NCBI GenBank assembly: GCA_905215035.1
Contig: CAJMOJ010000035.1
Location: 1 to 21,194, forward strand
Source of the DNA: an uncultured bacterium
GTDB lineage: Bacteria > Actinomycetota > Coriobacteriia > Coriobacteriales > Eggerthellaceae
Direction: 5' to 3'
Length of the DNA stretch: 21,194 nt
Shown: piece after piece, positions 7,190 through 16,178 of the stretch
How the letters are laid out: every line of letters starts with the position of its first letter
How positions within the stretch are numbered: position 1 is the first letter of the stretch
The notes under the pieces: generated by a model
What the model was told of the DNA's origin: nothing
The model's database searches: none
What the model saw: the letters and a program-made list of their open reading frames with translations, nothing else
Translations under genes and position numbers: made by a program

Positions 7190-7915
7190 ATGTATGGTGT
7201 TCTTGTTGTAGATAATCAACATGAATCACTTGCACAGGTTGTGCAAGCACTCGAAGCGAGCTCTGTTGCTGATCAGCTTTCTGTTAGCACATGCAACGGA
7301 GAAGAAGGAATAAGACAATACTTAGACGAGGTCGGGGATCCTGACATTGTCTTTATGAGTATTGAGCTTGAGGGCGAGTCTGACAACGGTATTGAACTGG
7401 TGCAGCGCTTTTTTGATGAGGGAATCGATGCGCTTAACGCCTCGCGTATCGTCTATATTGCAAATTCCGCGGATTATTGTACGGCCGTGTATCGAACGGA
7501 GCACGTTTCGTATCTTGTTCGCCCCTATGCCACAGAAGATTTTGCATTTGCTCTTTCGCGTGCAATTGATCATGTTGAGGCATATCGCGCTGAGCCATTA
7601 GGCGTTAAAGTTAATGGAAACTTGATCCGTCTTGAGCCTCGTAATATTAAATACATTGAGTCCCGCCGCCGCAAGGTTTACATTGCGACGACGGAAGGAT
7701 CAGTTGAGCTTTATGCGTCATTGCGAGATTTTCTTCCGCTCTTGCCGCGCGAATTCTGTCAGTGTCATAAATCATTCGTCGTGAATTTTGCCCATGCGGT
7801 TCGCCTTAATAATGAGGGACTCCATCTTAAATCGGGCGATATTGTACCGGTAAGTCAAGCACGCCGCAAAGAAGTGCATGCTCAATTTGTGCAACGCATT
7901 TCTAATTTTTCTTAA
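7190..7915 (+). CDS. LytTR-family transcription regulator with degenerate receiver domain
   Basis: 241 residues: receiver-like domain (~1-125) and LytTR DNA-binding domain (~137-238; hallmark FCQCHKSFVVNF at 189-200, ending IVPVSQARR). The receiver has lost its chemistry: the acidic pair is D8-N9, the phospho-acceptor position in DIVFMSIEL is S57 not Asp, the conserved Thr is A91, and the Lys of the K-P motif is R111. It should therefore not be phosphorylated in the usual way and may respond by dimerisation, ligand or protein contact. No histidine kinase is adjacent. LytTR proteins typically control envelope, autolysin or peptide-signalling genes. I prefer ATG 7190 to the upstream GTG 7163: GAGAGG precedes it and the fold starts there. 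Confidence 0.88.
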   Translation: MYGVLVVDNQHESLAQVVQALEASSVADQLSVSTCNGEEGIRQYLDEVGDPDIVFMSIELEGESDNGIELVQRFFDEGIDALNASRIVYIANSADYCTAVYRTEHVSYLVRPYATEDFAFALSRAIDHVEAYRAEPLGVKVNGNLIRLEPRNIKYIESRRRKVYIATTEGSVELYASLRDFLPLLPREFCQCHKSFVVNFAHAVRLNNEGLHLKSGDIVPVSQARRKEVHAQFVQRISNFS

Positions 7916-8274
7916 TTATCATTACGGGCAGAGTTTTCAAAAGTAAAACGTCCCATTTTGATACCACCCAGCATATGTACATGGAGATGAGGGACGGTTT
8001 GTGCAGAGTCGGGGCCGGTATTGATTACCGTGCGATAACCTGATTCATAGACTCCCTTAATTTTTGCCACTTCAGGTGCGATAGAAAAAAGGTGCCCCAG
8101 TAAATCGCTGGGCACATCATCTTGAAGATCGCAATAATGAGTTTTGGGAACAATAAGGGTATGTACCGGAGCTTCAGGCTCAATGTCGTCAAAAGCAATA
8201 CAATATTCGTCTTCATACACGATGTTTGAAGGGATTTCTCCAGAAACAATCTTACAAAAAAGGCAGTCGCTCAT
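7912..8274 (-). CDS. HIT-family (HINT/PKCI-like) nucleotide-binding hydrolase
   Basis: 120 residues with the histidine triad H96-L-H98-V-H100-M-L near the C-terminus, and an N-terminal CLFC pair (C4, C7) typical of the zinc-binding HINT branch; H98 or H100 supplies the active-site nucleophile region. Family members hydrolyse adenosine phosphoramidates and aminoacyl-adenylates in the cytoplasm. Length is normal for the branch. ATG 8274 has AAAGGA upstream. It is the last gene of the ackA-helD-HIT run on the minus strand, 119 bases after helD. Its stop overlaps the stop of the convergent LytTR gene by four bases (7912-7915), and no hairpin separates them. Confidence 0.95.
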   Translation of the reverse strand: MSDCLFCKIVSGEIPSNIVYEDEYCIAFDDIEPEAPVHTLIVPKTHYCDLQDDVPSDLLGHLFSIAPEVAKIKGVYESGYRTVINTGPDSAQTVPHLHVHMLGGIKMGRFTFENSARNDN

Positions 8275-8393
8275 AGGTAATGTCCTTTATCTGAGGGTAA
8301 TGATACTGTCTCACATGATAGCGCAGGCACAAACAAGATGACAGCTATTTCAAGGTAAGATGCAGGTGCTAACGTGCAATGTTTGCATAGGTC

Positions 8394-10643
8394 CTATTCT
8401 AAAAGAAGAGAACTTAGGGGTCCTTGGGAGAGTATAGTGATATCGCGTGTTGCGCGCGATATGGCTGTGTAAAGACGTCTTCGTGAGAGGTCTGATGTAT
8501 CAAAATTGATTGCCGATGCGTCAGCAATCAGAACATGATCAAATTCTAGACCCTTAGCTAAATCAAGAGGCAAAATAACTACGCCGACATCGGGAAGCAT
8601 TTGTTTTTCATCTATTAACGTGAATGGGCCAACATGCTTGAGATTGCCCAAAGAAGCGTTTTCTTCTTGCTCATAAAAACGTGTGAGGTGGCGAGCCTGT
8701 TCTTGCGTGGTGGTAATGATGGCCGAGAGGGAATTAGCTGATTCGGCTTGAAGAAGCGCTCCTGCTTCTCGTAAGCGCTCTTGATAGAGTTCTTGAGATG
8801 GGCAGACAATAATTTCTGGCTTAGGAGCATCACGCTGAATAGAAGTAATTTGCATCCGCTCCTCAGGATTTGCAAGTTTGGCAAAAAGCGCGGTGATTTC
8901 TGGGGTGGAGCGATAGCTTGTCATGAGGCTACAATGAGCAACCTCGTTACGCTCACGGTGAGCAACGTGTGCAATCTCTTCAAAGGTGGAACTATGTGGC
9001 GTGATAGCCTGATTTTGGTCTCCCAAGAAAATGAGGTGCGCTTTTTTGTAATATCGAGCAAGAATAGTTAGTTGTGCTTGAGTATAATCTTGCGCTTCGT
9101 CGATCATAAGGTATTTGATTGATGGGTCGGTAAGTCCTGTTACCGCGATTTTGCAATAGAGCCATTCTTCGGTCGTGAGAGCGCTTTGCTGCAAAATTCT
9201 TGTCCCAATACGCTCTATACGAACCCAGTTATTTTGTACGATATCGCGTCGTACCTGAGCAAATTTATCCTGTAGATATGATCGGGCATGAGAGGCAAGT
9301 GTGTCTTGATCTTCGGTTGTAATAGTTTCCCTAAAGAGACGAACTTGCTCATTGGTGGGAAGCGCCAAGAGTTCTTCTTGAACATCTTCTTGGGTTGCAA
9401 GCGATTTAAGTCGATTTTCAAAGCGATGTAAAAGTTCTTCTTGGATGAGAGTAATCAGGTGGGGTGCTGATTGGATGTGCTTGTATTTGGCTTGAATGCT
9501 TGCAATTTGTTGTGGGGTAAAGAAGCGAACACCTTGTGATTTGATTTCACGAAAATCCTTTATGGTAAAGGATTCAAGTGCTGTATCGAGTGTTTCAAAA
9601 TCAGCAAGCGATGATGTTTTATCAAGGGGAACTGTGCCGGTAGGGACATGGTTGGTTACGAATTCTTCCCAGGTAAACGTAGGGGGATTCTTTTCTCCTA
9701 AGTCGGGAAGTACGTTAGTGATATAGTGACTAAAAACGGGGTTAGGTGAGAGCAAGACAACCTCTTCTGGTTTAAGGGTGTCTCGGTTTTGGTAGAACAG
9801 ATAGGCAATACGTTGCAACAAAACACTCGTTTTGCCACTGCCCGCAATACCTTGAATTAAAAGTGCTTCTACATCCTTGTGTCGTACAGCTTTGTTTTGT
9901 TCTTTTTGGATAGTAGAAGTAATAGCTTGCATGTGAGCAGAGCGATGCTTATTGAGTGAGGCAAGCAGCAGCGAATCCTGAATGGCGATAGTGGTATCAA
10001 AATAACCAAGTAATGTTGAACCGTTGATTTCGAACTGTCGACGTAGTTTAAGATCAACAGGGATAACACGTCCATTGGCAACATAGGATGTCGGGCCATT
10101 GTCTTGGTTGTAATAGACCTCCGCAAGGGGGGAGCGCCAGTCAACTATAAGACGTTTGTAGTTTTCGTCAGATATGCCTACTTGTCCGATATAGAATTCT
10201 TTTGGTTCTTGTGTTTGCTGCGATGTGTTGGTAAGCGTGAATACGATTTTTGCAAAATAGGGTTCGCGCAATAGTGCTTCAACACGACCAAGTTTTTCAC
10301 ATTCATTTTCGTAGGCAAGATTATAGCCATCGATGATCCGATTCATGCTCGCTATATCAGCGTAGGTTTCGATGGCATCATCATAGGTGGCAAAGTTTGA
10401 GGTGAGCTCATCAGCCATAATTCTTTTAGTGTCAGCTGCGTCAGCTTCAATTTTGGTGAGCTTTGCCAAAAGTGTTTTGCCAATAGTTTCAAGCTTGGTA
10501 TATGTTTGGGTAAGATGCTCTTGCTCTTCTGTATAAATTGAGTCGTATTCGTGAGTAGTCGGCTCAGTTGCGTCCTGTGGGACTTCCTGAGAGGAGGTCT
10601 CGTTCTGTTCAAGATGATGGTGTTGAGTGGTAGAAAAATCCAT
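8394..10643 (-). CDS. helD: HelD-like RNA polymerase recycling ATPase (UvrD-type helicase fold)
   Basis: 749 residues with HelD architecture: a long helical N-terminal region (~35-130), the YIGQ...VDWRSPLAEVYY block (151-178), then a superfamily 1 motor split by an insert. Motor motifs: Walker A GIAGSGKT (265-272), DEAQD (514-518), GDQNQ (541-545), SYRS (576-579), KGLEFDHVLI (697-706) and RRRLYTAISRA (721-731). HelD proteins of Gram-positive bacteria insert helical arms into stalled RNA polymerase and release it from nucleic acid, powered by ATP. The first ~35 residues are a polar, His/Gln/Thr-rich extension of unknown use. ATG 10643 overlaps the ackA stop (TAATG), indicating translational coupling. 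Plain UvrD/Rep helicase is the alternative, but the DWRSP block favours HelD. Confidence 0.88.
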   Translation of the reverse strand: MDFSTTQHHHLEQNETSSQEVPQDATEPTTHEYDSIYTEEQEHLTQTYTKLETIGKTLLAKLTKIEADAADTKRIMADELTSNFATYDDAIETYADIASMNRIIDGYNLAYENECEKLGRVEALLREPYFAKIVFTLTNTSQQTQEPKEFYIGQVGISDENYKRLIVDWRSPLAEVYYNQDNGPTSYVANGRVIPVDLKLRRQFEINGSTLLGYFDTTIAIQDSLLLASLNKHRSAHMQAITSTIQKEQNKAVRHKDVEALLIQGIAGSGKTSVLLQRIAYLFYQNRDTLKPEEVVLLSPNPVFSHYITNVLPDLGEKNPPTFTWEEFVTNHVPTGTVPLDKTSSLADFETLDTALESFTIKDFREIKSQGVRFFTPQQIASIQAKYKHIQSAPHLITLIQEELLHRFENRLKSLATQEDVQEELLALPTNEQVRLFRETITTEDQDTLASHARSYLQDKFAQVRRDIVQNNWVRIERIGTRILQQSALTTEEWLYCKIAVTGLTDPSIKYLMIDEAQDYTQAQLTILARYYKKAHLIFLGDQNQAITPHSSTFEEIAHVAHRERNEVAHCSLMTSYRSTPEITALFAKLANPEERMQITSIQRDAPKPEIIVCPSQELYQERLREAGALLQAESANSLSAIITTTQEQARHLTRFYEQEENASLGNLKHVGPFTLIDEKQMLPDVGVVILPLDLAKGLEFDHVLIADASAINFDTSDLSRRRLYTAISRATRDITILSQGPLSSLLLE

Positions 10644-11863
10644 TAAAAATGAACATCCTCTCCCGTAACGAGTGCGTGTGTCTCACGCGCAATACGAACT
10701 TCTTCGTCGGTGGTAATGACGCAGATTTTGATAGGGCTATCGTCAATAGAAACAATGCGATCGGTTCCGAGATCTCCCGTAAAATCGTTTTTCTCTTTAT
10801 CAAGAATCATGCCCATGTGAGCAAGGCCGGAAAAGATTCGCTCTCGTAATTCAGCAGAGTTCTCCCCAATACCCGCTGTCATTACAACAGCATCAGTAAC
10901 GGTCATGATTGCATAGTATTGACCAATTGCTTTTTGTACTCGGTATACATACATATCAATTGCGAGAGCAGCGTGCTGGTTTCCCTGTTTGGCAGCGGCA
11001 AGGACTTCACGCATATCGCTTCCTACGCCTGATATACCGAGGATGCCTGATTCGTTGTTAAGAATGCGATCCATTTCATCATAGCTGATGTTTTCATTGC
11101 GCATGATATACGTGATGATAGCAGGATCAATTGAACCTGATCGAGTTCCCATCATTAAGCCTTCAAGAGGAGTAAATCCCATGGTCGTGTCAATAGATTC
11201 GCCATGGTTTACGGCGGTGATTGATCCACCATTGCCTAAATGGCAGGTAATGATGCCCATATTTTCCAAAGGGCGATTAAGAAGGTTTGCCGCTTGTTGA
11301 GCGGCGTAGCGATGGCTTGTTCCGTGTGCGCCATAGCGACGAATGCGATGATCGGTGTAATAACGCATAGGGAGCGGGTACATGAACGCTTTAGGTGGCA
11401 TTGTTTGGTGGAAGGCGGTATCAAAAACGGCTGCCTGCGCTACCTTAGGCAGACGCTTTTTCATATAGGTAATGCAGGCGGTTGCCGGTGGGTTGTGCAG
11501 GGGAGCAAGAGGATTGCAAGCTTCGATTTTTGCGAGTGCATCATCGTCTATTAAGATCGAGTGAGTAAAGTATTCGCCACCTGATACGATGCGATTGCCA
11601 ATGGCATCAATTTCATCTAATGAAGCAAGAGGCGAATCAGAATGTTCTGTAAGCGCATCAAAGAGAAAAATAAGCGCTTGCTCTATGGTCGCATAAGGAA
11701 TGTCGTAGCGTTTCTTTTCATGGGGTGGAAACTCAATAGTTATAGAGGCGTCAGCTGAACCAATTTTTTCTGCAAGAGCCTTCATGTGACACATCTTGCC
11801 ATCTGTTTCAATGAGTTGGCATTTGAGTGATGAGCTACCAGCGTTTACCACAAGAACTTTCAT
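10643..11863 (-). CDS. ackA: Acetate kinase
   Basis: 406 residues, full length for AckA. It interconverts acetyl phosphate + ADP and acetate + ATP, the ATP-yielding end of fermentation. Visible landmarks: N7 in NAGSSS, R91, H123 in APLHNPP, D148 in FDTAFH, H180 in GAHGTSH, H208 in CHLGNGG, R241, and the terminal EE (387-388). These match positions in the Methanosarcina enzyme. Two usually conserved residues near R91 differ: the common GHRVVHGG reads GNRIVSGG here; these are not the main catalytic groups. ATG 11863 has AGAGGA upstream. The usual partner pta is not adjacent; instead the stop codon overlaps the start of helD. Confidence 0.97.
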   Translation of the reverse strand: MKVLVVNAGSSSLKCQLIETDGKMCHMKALAEKIGSADASITIEFPPHEKKRYDIPYATIEQALIFLFDALTEHSDSPLASLDEIDAIGNRIVSGGEYFTHSILIDDDALAKIEACNPLAPLHNPPATACITYMKKRLPKVAQAAVFDTAFHQTMPPKAFMYPLPMRYYTDHRIRRYGAHGTSHRYAAQQAANLLNRPLENMGIITCHLGNGGSITAVNHGESIDTTMGFTPLEGLMMGTRSGSIDPAIITYIMRNENISYDEMDRILNNESGILGISGVGSDMREVLAAAKQGNQHAALAIDMYVYRVQKAIGQYYAIMTVTDAVVMTAGIGENSAELRERIFSGLAHMGMILDKEKNDFTGDLGTDRIVSIDDSPIKICVITTDEEVRIARETHALVTGEDVHF

Positions 11864-12054
11864 AGATATCCTCTCGTAAGGGTAGCTTTCTATTATGAAG
11901 CAATTATTCTTTTAACGCATAAAAATCAATGCTTTTAATAATCAAAAGTGTCTTAACTCATGGATCTTGTCGATAAAGATAACTTATTACAATATTTGCG
12001 CTGGTCACTCTTGTTTTTTGCGTTACTATACACGTGCTTGAGAAGGAGGTTACT

Positions 12055-13395
12055 TTGAAAAAAGTAATCATGGCTATTTTGCTTGTGGCCGTTTTGTGCG
12101 TATTTGCGGCGTGTTCAGAAAGCGAAAAGCAGGACGAAGAACGCAATACAGAAGTGCAGGGTAGTGTGACCTTTTGGCACGGTTTTACTCAAGGCGCGCG
12201 TCTTGATGCTCTTGATCAAATAATTGCACGTTTCGAGCAAGCATACCCCAATGTTACCGTTAATGCTGAGGCTTTTACTTGGACTGATTTTAAAGAGCGT
12301 TGGCGTAGTGGTGCTGAAACGGGCGACCTGCCTGATATTAGTACTGCGTGCAACATTTATGAAGTTGAAGAATTGGTAGATGCTGGCATTTTACAGCCTG
12401 TCAATAGCGTTATTGACGGTATTGGAAAACAGCGATTTGCTGATAATGTTTTAACAGAGCTCTCTCATGGTCAAGATATTTATGGTCTTCCTTATTATTC
12501 GCATGCATTTGTGCTGTGGTATCGAAGCGACTTACTTCAGGATGCTAATCTTGCGGTTCCTGAGACGTGGGAAGAGTTTGCTGCTGCGGCTAAAGCGCTT
12601 ACTGATCCTGAAAAGGGTGTGTATGGATACGCTGCAGCATTGAGTCCACGTGACCATCTTGCCACTATTGATCTTCATGTATATATGAGAAGCAAAGGGG
12701 AGAGTCTTCTTACCGAGGACCTAAAAGCAAATTTAACCTCTGATGTTGCTCTTGAAGGTATAGCGTATTGGGCTGATATTTATCGTAGTTGTTCATCTCC
12801 TGATTTTTATGACGATACGGTCGAAGAGCGCTCTCAACATTTTTATGATGGAGTGACTGCCTTTGACGTAAATTCAGGATTTCATATAACAGGTATAAAA
12901 AACAATCGGCCTGATCTCTTGGAGTCAATTTCTTGTGTTGAGTTTCCTTTTAAGCAAACAGGAGCTTCCGCAGGTTCTGGTATTGTGACACAAATTCCAT
13001 TGGTTATGTATGCTTCAACCCAAAATCAAGAGGCAGCAGAAGCATTTCTTACCTTTCTTTATGAAGATGATAATTATATGACCTTTATTGATTCGGTTCC
13101 CGTTGGCATGATTCCTGCTATTAAAGATATTGCCAATACTGAGATGTATCAAAGCAACGATGTACGCAAGCAATTTATGCGCGAAGAAACCGTGATTGAG
13201 AATGCGGTGCTTTCGGGTAATGCGCTTGGATTCGAGCATGGCGCCAACTTGCAAGCTGGCATTCTTGCGAGTTCAGGTGTCATAGAAGAAATGTTTCGAG
13301 CCATTGTGCTTGATGATGTTCCAGTAGAAACTGCCGCACAACAAGCTGAGGGACTGTTGAATGCGCGATTTGCTCAAGCGCTTGATGCTCAATAA
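12055..13395 (+). CDS. Extracellular solute-binding lipoprotein (sugar ABC type, SBP family 1)
   Basis: 446 residues from TTG 12055, which has GGAGG five bases upstream; the frame reaches GTG 12034 but that would put the ribosome site inside the gene. The signal peptide MKKVIMAILLVAVLCVFAAC ends in a lipobox with Cys20, so it should be lipid-anchored outside the membrane. After a charged linker comes the cluster 1 binding-protein fold: VTFWHGF, ARFEQAYPNVTVN, and YGLPYYSHAFVLWYRSDLL. Relatives bind carbohydrates or glycerol phosphates and feed ABC importers. No permease or ATPase gene is present on either side; the next gene is a sensor kinase with a large external domain. It is divergent from ackA. 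Family firm; ligand and partner unknown. Confidence 0.93.
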   Translation: MKKVIMAILLVAVLCVFAACSESEKQDEERNTEVQGSVTFWHGFTQGARLDALDQIIARFEQAYPNVTVNAEAFTWTDFKERWRSGAETGDLPDISTACNIYEVEELVDAGILQPVNSVIDGIGKQRFADNVLTELSHGQDIYGLPYYSHAFVLWYRSDLLQDANLAVPETWEEFAAAAKALTDPEKGVYGYAAALSPRDHLATIDLHVYMRSKGESLLTEDLKANLTSDVALEGIAYWADIYRSCSSPDFYDDTVEERSQHFYDGVTAFDVNSGFHITGIKNNRPDLLESISCVEFPFKQTGASAGSGIVTQIPLVMYASTQNQEAAEAFLTFLYEDDNYMTFIDSVPVGMIPAIKDIANTEMYQSNDVRKQFMREETVIENAVLSGNALGFEHGANLQAGILASSGVIEEMFRAIVLDDVPVETAAQQAEGLLNARFAQALDAQ

Positions 13396-13436
13396 GCATA
13401 GTGTGCGAGTAGGAAATGTAACAAAACATTAACAAG

Positions 13437-13469
13437 TAATAATCAACTCCTCTGCTGAGTTGATTGTTA
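13437..13469 (+). terminator. First hairpin after the solute-binding protein gene
   Basis: TAATAATCAACTC pairs with GAGTTGATTGTTA: a 13-bp stem with one G:T pair and a 7-base loop. It begins 41 bases after the stop codon. The following sequence (TATGATG) is not a T-run, so on its own it is a modest terminator. Confidence 0.5.
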
Positions 13470-13483
13470 TATGATGATGAATT

Positions 13484-13519
13484 ATAAGCCAATACGGTCT
13501 TGAGCGCGTATTGGCTTAT
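13484..13519 (+). terminator. Second hairpin, between solute-binding protein and hybrid kinase genes
   Basis: A perfect 13-bp inverted repeat, ATAAGCCAATACG and CGTATTGGCTTAT, with a 10-base loop, followed by T-rich TTATTACATTC. It lies 47 bases before the kinase start. Together with the hairpin just upstream it forms a tandem terminator or attenuator. Confidence 0.6.
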
Positions 13520-13565
13520 TTATTACATTCTTACGGAAAAGCAGTGGTAAGTCGGATTTGTCTCT

Positions 13566-16178
13566 ATGACTAAGCAAAAGCGTCCATATAACCGTGACCA
13601 CAACCACGATGAAAGTGCTTCTGATCGTGTGGTAAACCCACACACGCCGCTCTATAAGCTCATTTTCGAACCAGAAACGCTTATCGCGGGGGTTGTCGTA
13701 CTTGCGCTCGTCATTTTTGCTACGTTTATATACTACCAATCGACACAAGACGAATTATTTGCAGAACGCAGTGCGCATCTGACTGAGATTACCAGTAAGG
13801 TTGCTGATCAAATTGACACTGTGATGGACGTTGGTCTTGAAAGCGCTTCAATCGGGAGTGCTTATCTAGAGCAAACACCCCTTCCAACATTCGATACGCT
13901 TTTCGAACGATTGGAATCCCTGCAAAATTCTGCGCAGCAAGAGGGTTCCCTGTTTTTAGTTCTTGATAACGAGGGAAAGTATTACGCATCAGATGGACAT
14001 AGTGGTATATGGACGCTTGACGGAGGTGTTCTTAATAGCAAAACAGACGTATGTCTTATCACGTCACTTCCGTATGACCCAATCAATACCTATATGCTCA
14101 TGATGCATCAGATGGACAATCCTTGCATTATCGAAGAAACAGGGACAAAGATTGAGGCAGTTGCCATTGCAAGCAATATGAAGATCGTGCAAGACATGAT
14201 GACCGTTGATGGGTTTGGTTCAGAATGCATGACTTATATTGTTTCTCCTGAAAACGAGCGCATTTACCAATACACTTTTGGACAGCGCTTCATTCCTGAT
14301 GCCAATATTATGACAACATTATCGGGCTATCGGTTCCTTAAGGGTGGCAATGCGCAAGTCTTACAAGAAGCAATTGCTCAACAAAAAACTGAGTGCATGG
14401 AATTTGTTAATGGCGATGGGACGAATTACTACGTAGCTATTACCGGAGTGGGTAACGATTCCCTCTTATTATTTGTTCCTACTGATGTGCTGAGTAAAAA
14501 TGAGGGAAGTTATCTTTTTATCACGATGGGCTATTTCACCGTAGTTGCGGTGCTCCTGGTTGTTTGTATGGCATATGTCGTAACGGGTGTCATTCGTTCA
14601 CGTGCTGACGAGAAGATTATTCAACAGCAGAGCGCCGTCAATAAAAAGCTTGAACTTGCGCGTGATAAAGCTGAGCAGGCAAGTAGGGCAAAGACGGAGT
14701 TTCTCTCTAATATGAGTCACGATATTCGTACTCCTATGAATGCAATCATCGGGTTTACCACGCTTGCCCGCGACCATATTGATGAAAAAGAGCGCGTTGC
14801 TGATTATCTTGGGAAAATTGAGTCATCATCTAACCATCTTTTGAGCCTCATAAACGATATTCTTGATATGTCCAAAATTGAACATGGGAAAATTCAGCTT
14901 CGCTATTACGACTGTGATCTTGCTATTGTTCTTAATGAACTTCTTGTAATGGTGTCTGATCAGGCTGAGAGAAAAGGCCTTCTTCTCGAGTCGCACATTC
15001 AGGTAACCCACACCCTGATCCATATTGACCCTCTACGTCTTAATCAGATTCTTCTTAATATTGTAGGAAATGCCATTAAGTACACCGAGCCAGGCGGCCA
15101 TATTTATTTTTCCGTTGAAGAACAGGCGCTTGATGTAAATGATGTTCTTAATCAAGAAAACGTGGGCGAGGAGCAATCACTGCCCCAGTCAGTGCAAGAA
15201 GGTGCAAGGTATCGTTTTACTGTGCGTGATACCGGCATTGGCATGAACGAAGAATATCTCCCTGAGATATTTGATGCTTTTAGTAGAGAAAGAAATACTA
15301 CGATTTCACGTATTCAAGGTACCGGTCTTGGTTTGGCTATCACAAAAAGTCTGGTTGAGATGATGCAGGGCACTATAGAAGTTTCCAGTGAGCTTGGTGT
15401 AGGAACCACCTTTATCGTATCAATTCCTATGAAATTTATGGATACTCAAGATTCAGAGGATACTTTATTGGAGTGCGAGCATGCTAATGCATCTGAAGAG
15501 GACAGCATGCGGGGAGATGCGCAAGATACTGCTGCGGCAGCGCGTGCTCTTAGTGAAGCACATTTTAGAGTAGGTGCACGAGACGAATCTTCAAAGTTAG
15601 AGAATGATGTTGATAGTCTTATTGATACCAAAGAAACAGACACGCCATCTGATAGGTCTTCTTGTTCTAAAGAGAATAAGTGGGTGGAGACGTCATCATA
15701 CGGACTTGATCCTCGCGATATTTCAACCTTGAAGCAGAATATTCTTGATAATGAGTGCATGATCCCCGGTGTTACGGTGCCGTTGTTGCTTGCGGAAGAT
15801 AATGAATTGAATGCCATGATTGTTACGGGTCTTTTGGAGGACAAGGGTTTTAAGATCACGTGGGTCAAGGATGGCAAAGCAGCGGTTGATGCAATGAAAA
15901 CTGCTGATCCTTCCACGTATGCTCTTATCTTAATGGACGCTCAGATGCCTATTATGGGAGGGCATGATGCCGCACGTATGATCCGATCTCTCGACAATAA
16001 ACAGTGTGCCAATATTCCTATTATCGCTCTTACGGCAGACGCGTTTGAAGAGGATAGACAAAGGGCTTTTGAGGCAGGTATGAATGCTCATGTAGCTAAA
16101 CCCCTCAACGCCCATGAGCTTTTTACTACGATTATTACGTTGTTGCCCGAGGATGTATTGGCTATTTCTCAACAATGA
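13566..16178 (+). CDS. Membrane hybrid sensor histidine kinase with C-terminal receiver
   Basis: 870 residues. A 39-residue polar N-terminus, membrane helix ~39-58, a ~255-residue extracytoplasmic domain of dCache-like size, a second helix ~316-342 and a coiled coil ~345-378. HisKA follows with H385 in MSHDIRTPMN, then the ATPase domain (N-box N502, DTGIGM 555-560, GTGLGL 585-590). A ~110-residue acidic Ser/Glu-rich linker (625-735) joins a complete receiver: acidic pair E744-D745, phospho-acceptor D791, T823, K845. All catalytic residues are present. There is no HPt domain, so phosphate must pass to a separate HPt protein. ATG 13566 lacks a good ribosome site. The gene lies 170 bases after the solute-binding protein, which may be its ligand partner. 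Confidence 0.93.
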   Translation: MTKQKRPYNRDHNHDESASDRVVNPHTPLYKLIFEPETLIAGVVVLALVIFATFIYYQSTQDELFAERSAHLTEITSKVADQIDTVMDVGLESASIGSAYLEQTPLPTFDTLFERLESLQNSAQQEGSLFLVLDNEGKYYASDGHSGIWTLDGGVLNSKTDVCLITSLPYDPINTYMLMMHQMDNPCIIEETGTKIEAVAIASNMKIVQDMMTVDGFGSECMTYIVSPENERIYQYTFGQRFIPDANIMTTLSGYRFLKGGNAQVLQEAIAQQKTECMEFVNGDGTNYYVAITGVGNDSLLLFVPTDVLSKNEGSYLFITMGYFTVVAVLLVVCMAYVVTGVIRSRADEKIIQQQSAVNKKLELARDKAEQASRAKTEFLSNMSHDIRTPMNAIIGFTTLARDHIDEKERVADYLGKIESSSNHLLSLINDILDMSKIEHGKIQLRYYDCDLAIVLNELLVMVSDQAERKGLLLESHIQVTHTLIHIDPLRLNQILLNIVGNAIKYTEPGGHIYFSVEEQALDVNDVLNQENVGEEQSLPQSVQEGARYRFTVRDTGIGMNEEYLPEIFDAFSRERNTTISRIQGTGLGLAITKSLVEMMQGTIEVSSELGVGTTFIVSIPMKFMDTQDSEDTLLECEHANASEEDSMRGDAQDTAAAARALSEAHFRVGARDESSKLENDVDSLIDTKETDTPSDRSSCSKENKWVETSSYGLDPRDISTLKQNILDNECMIPGVTVPLLLAEDNELNAMIVTGLLEDKGFKITWVKDGKAAVDAMKTADPSTYALILMDAQMPIMGGHDAARMIRSLDNKQCANIPIIALTADAFEEDRQRAFEAGMNAHVAKPLNAHELFTTIITLLPEDVLAISQQ

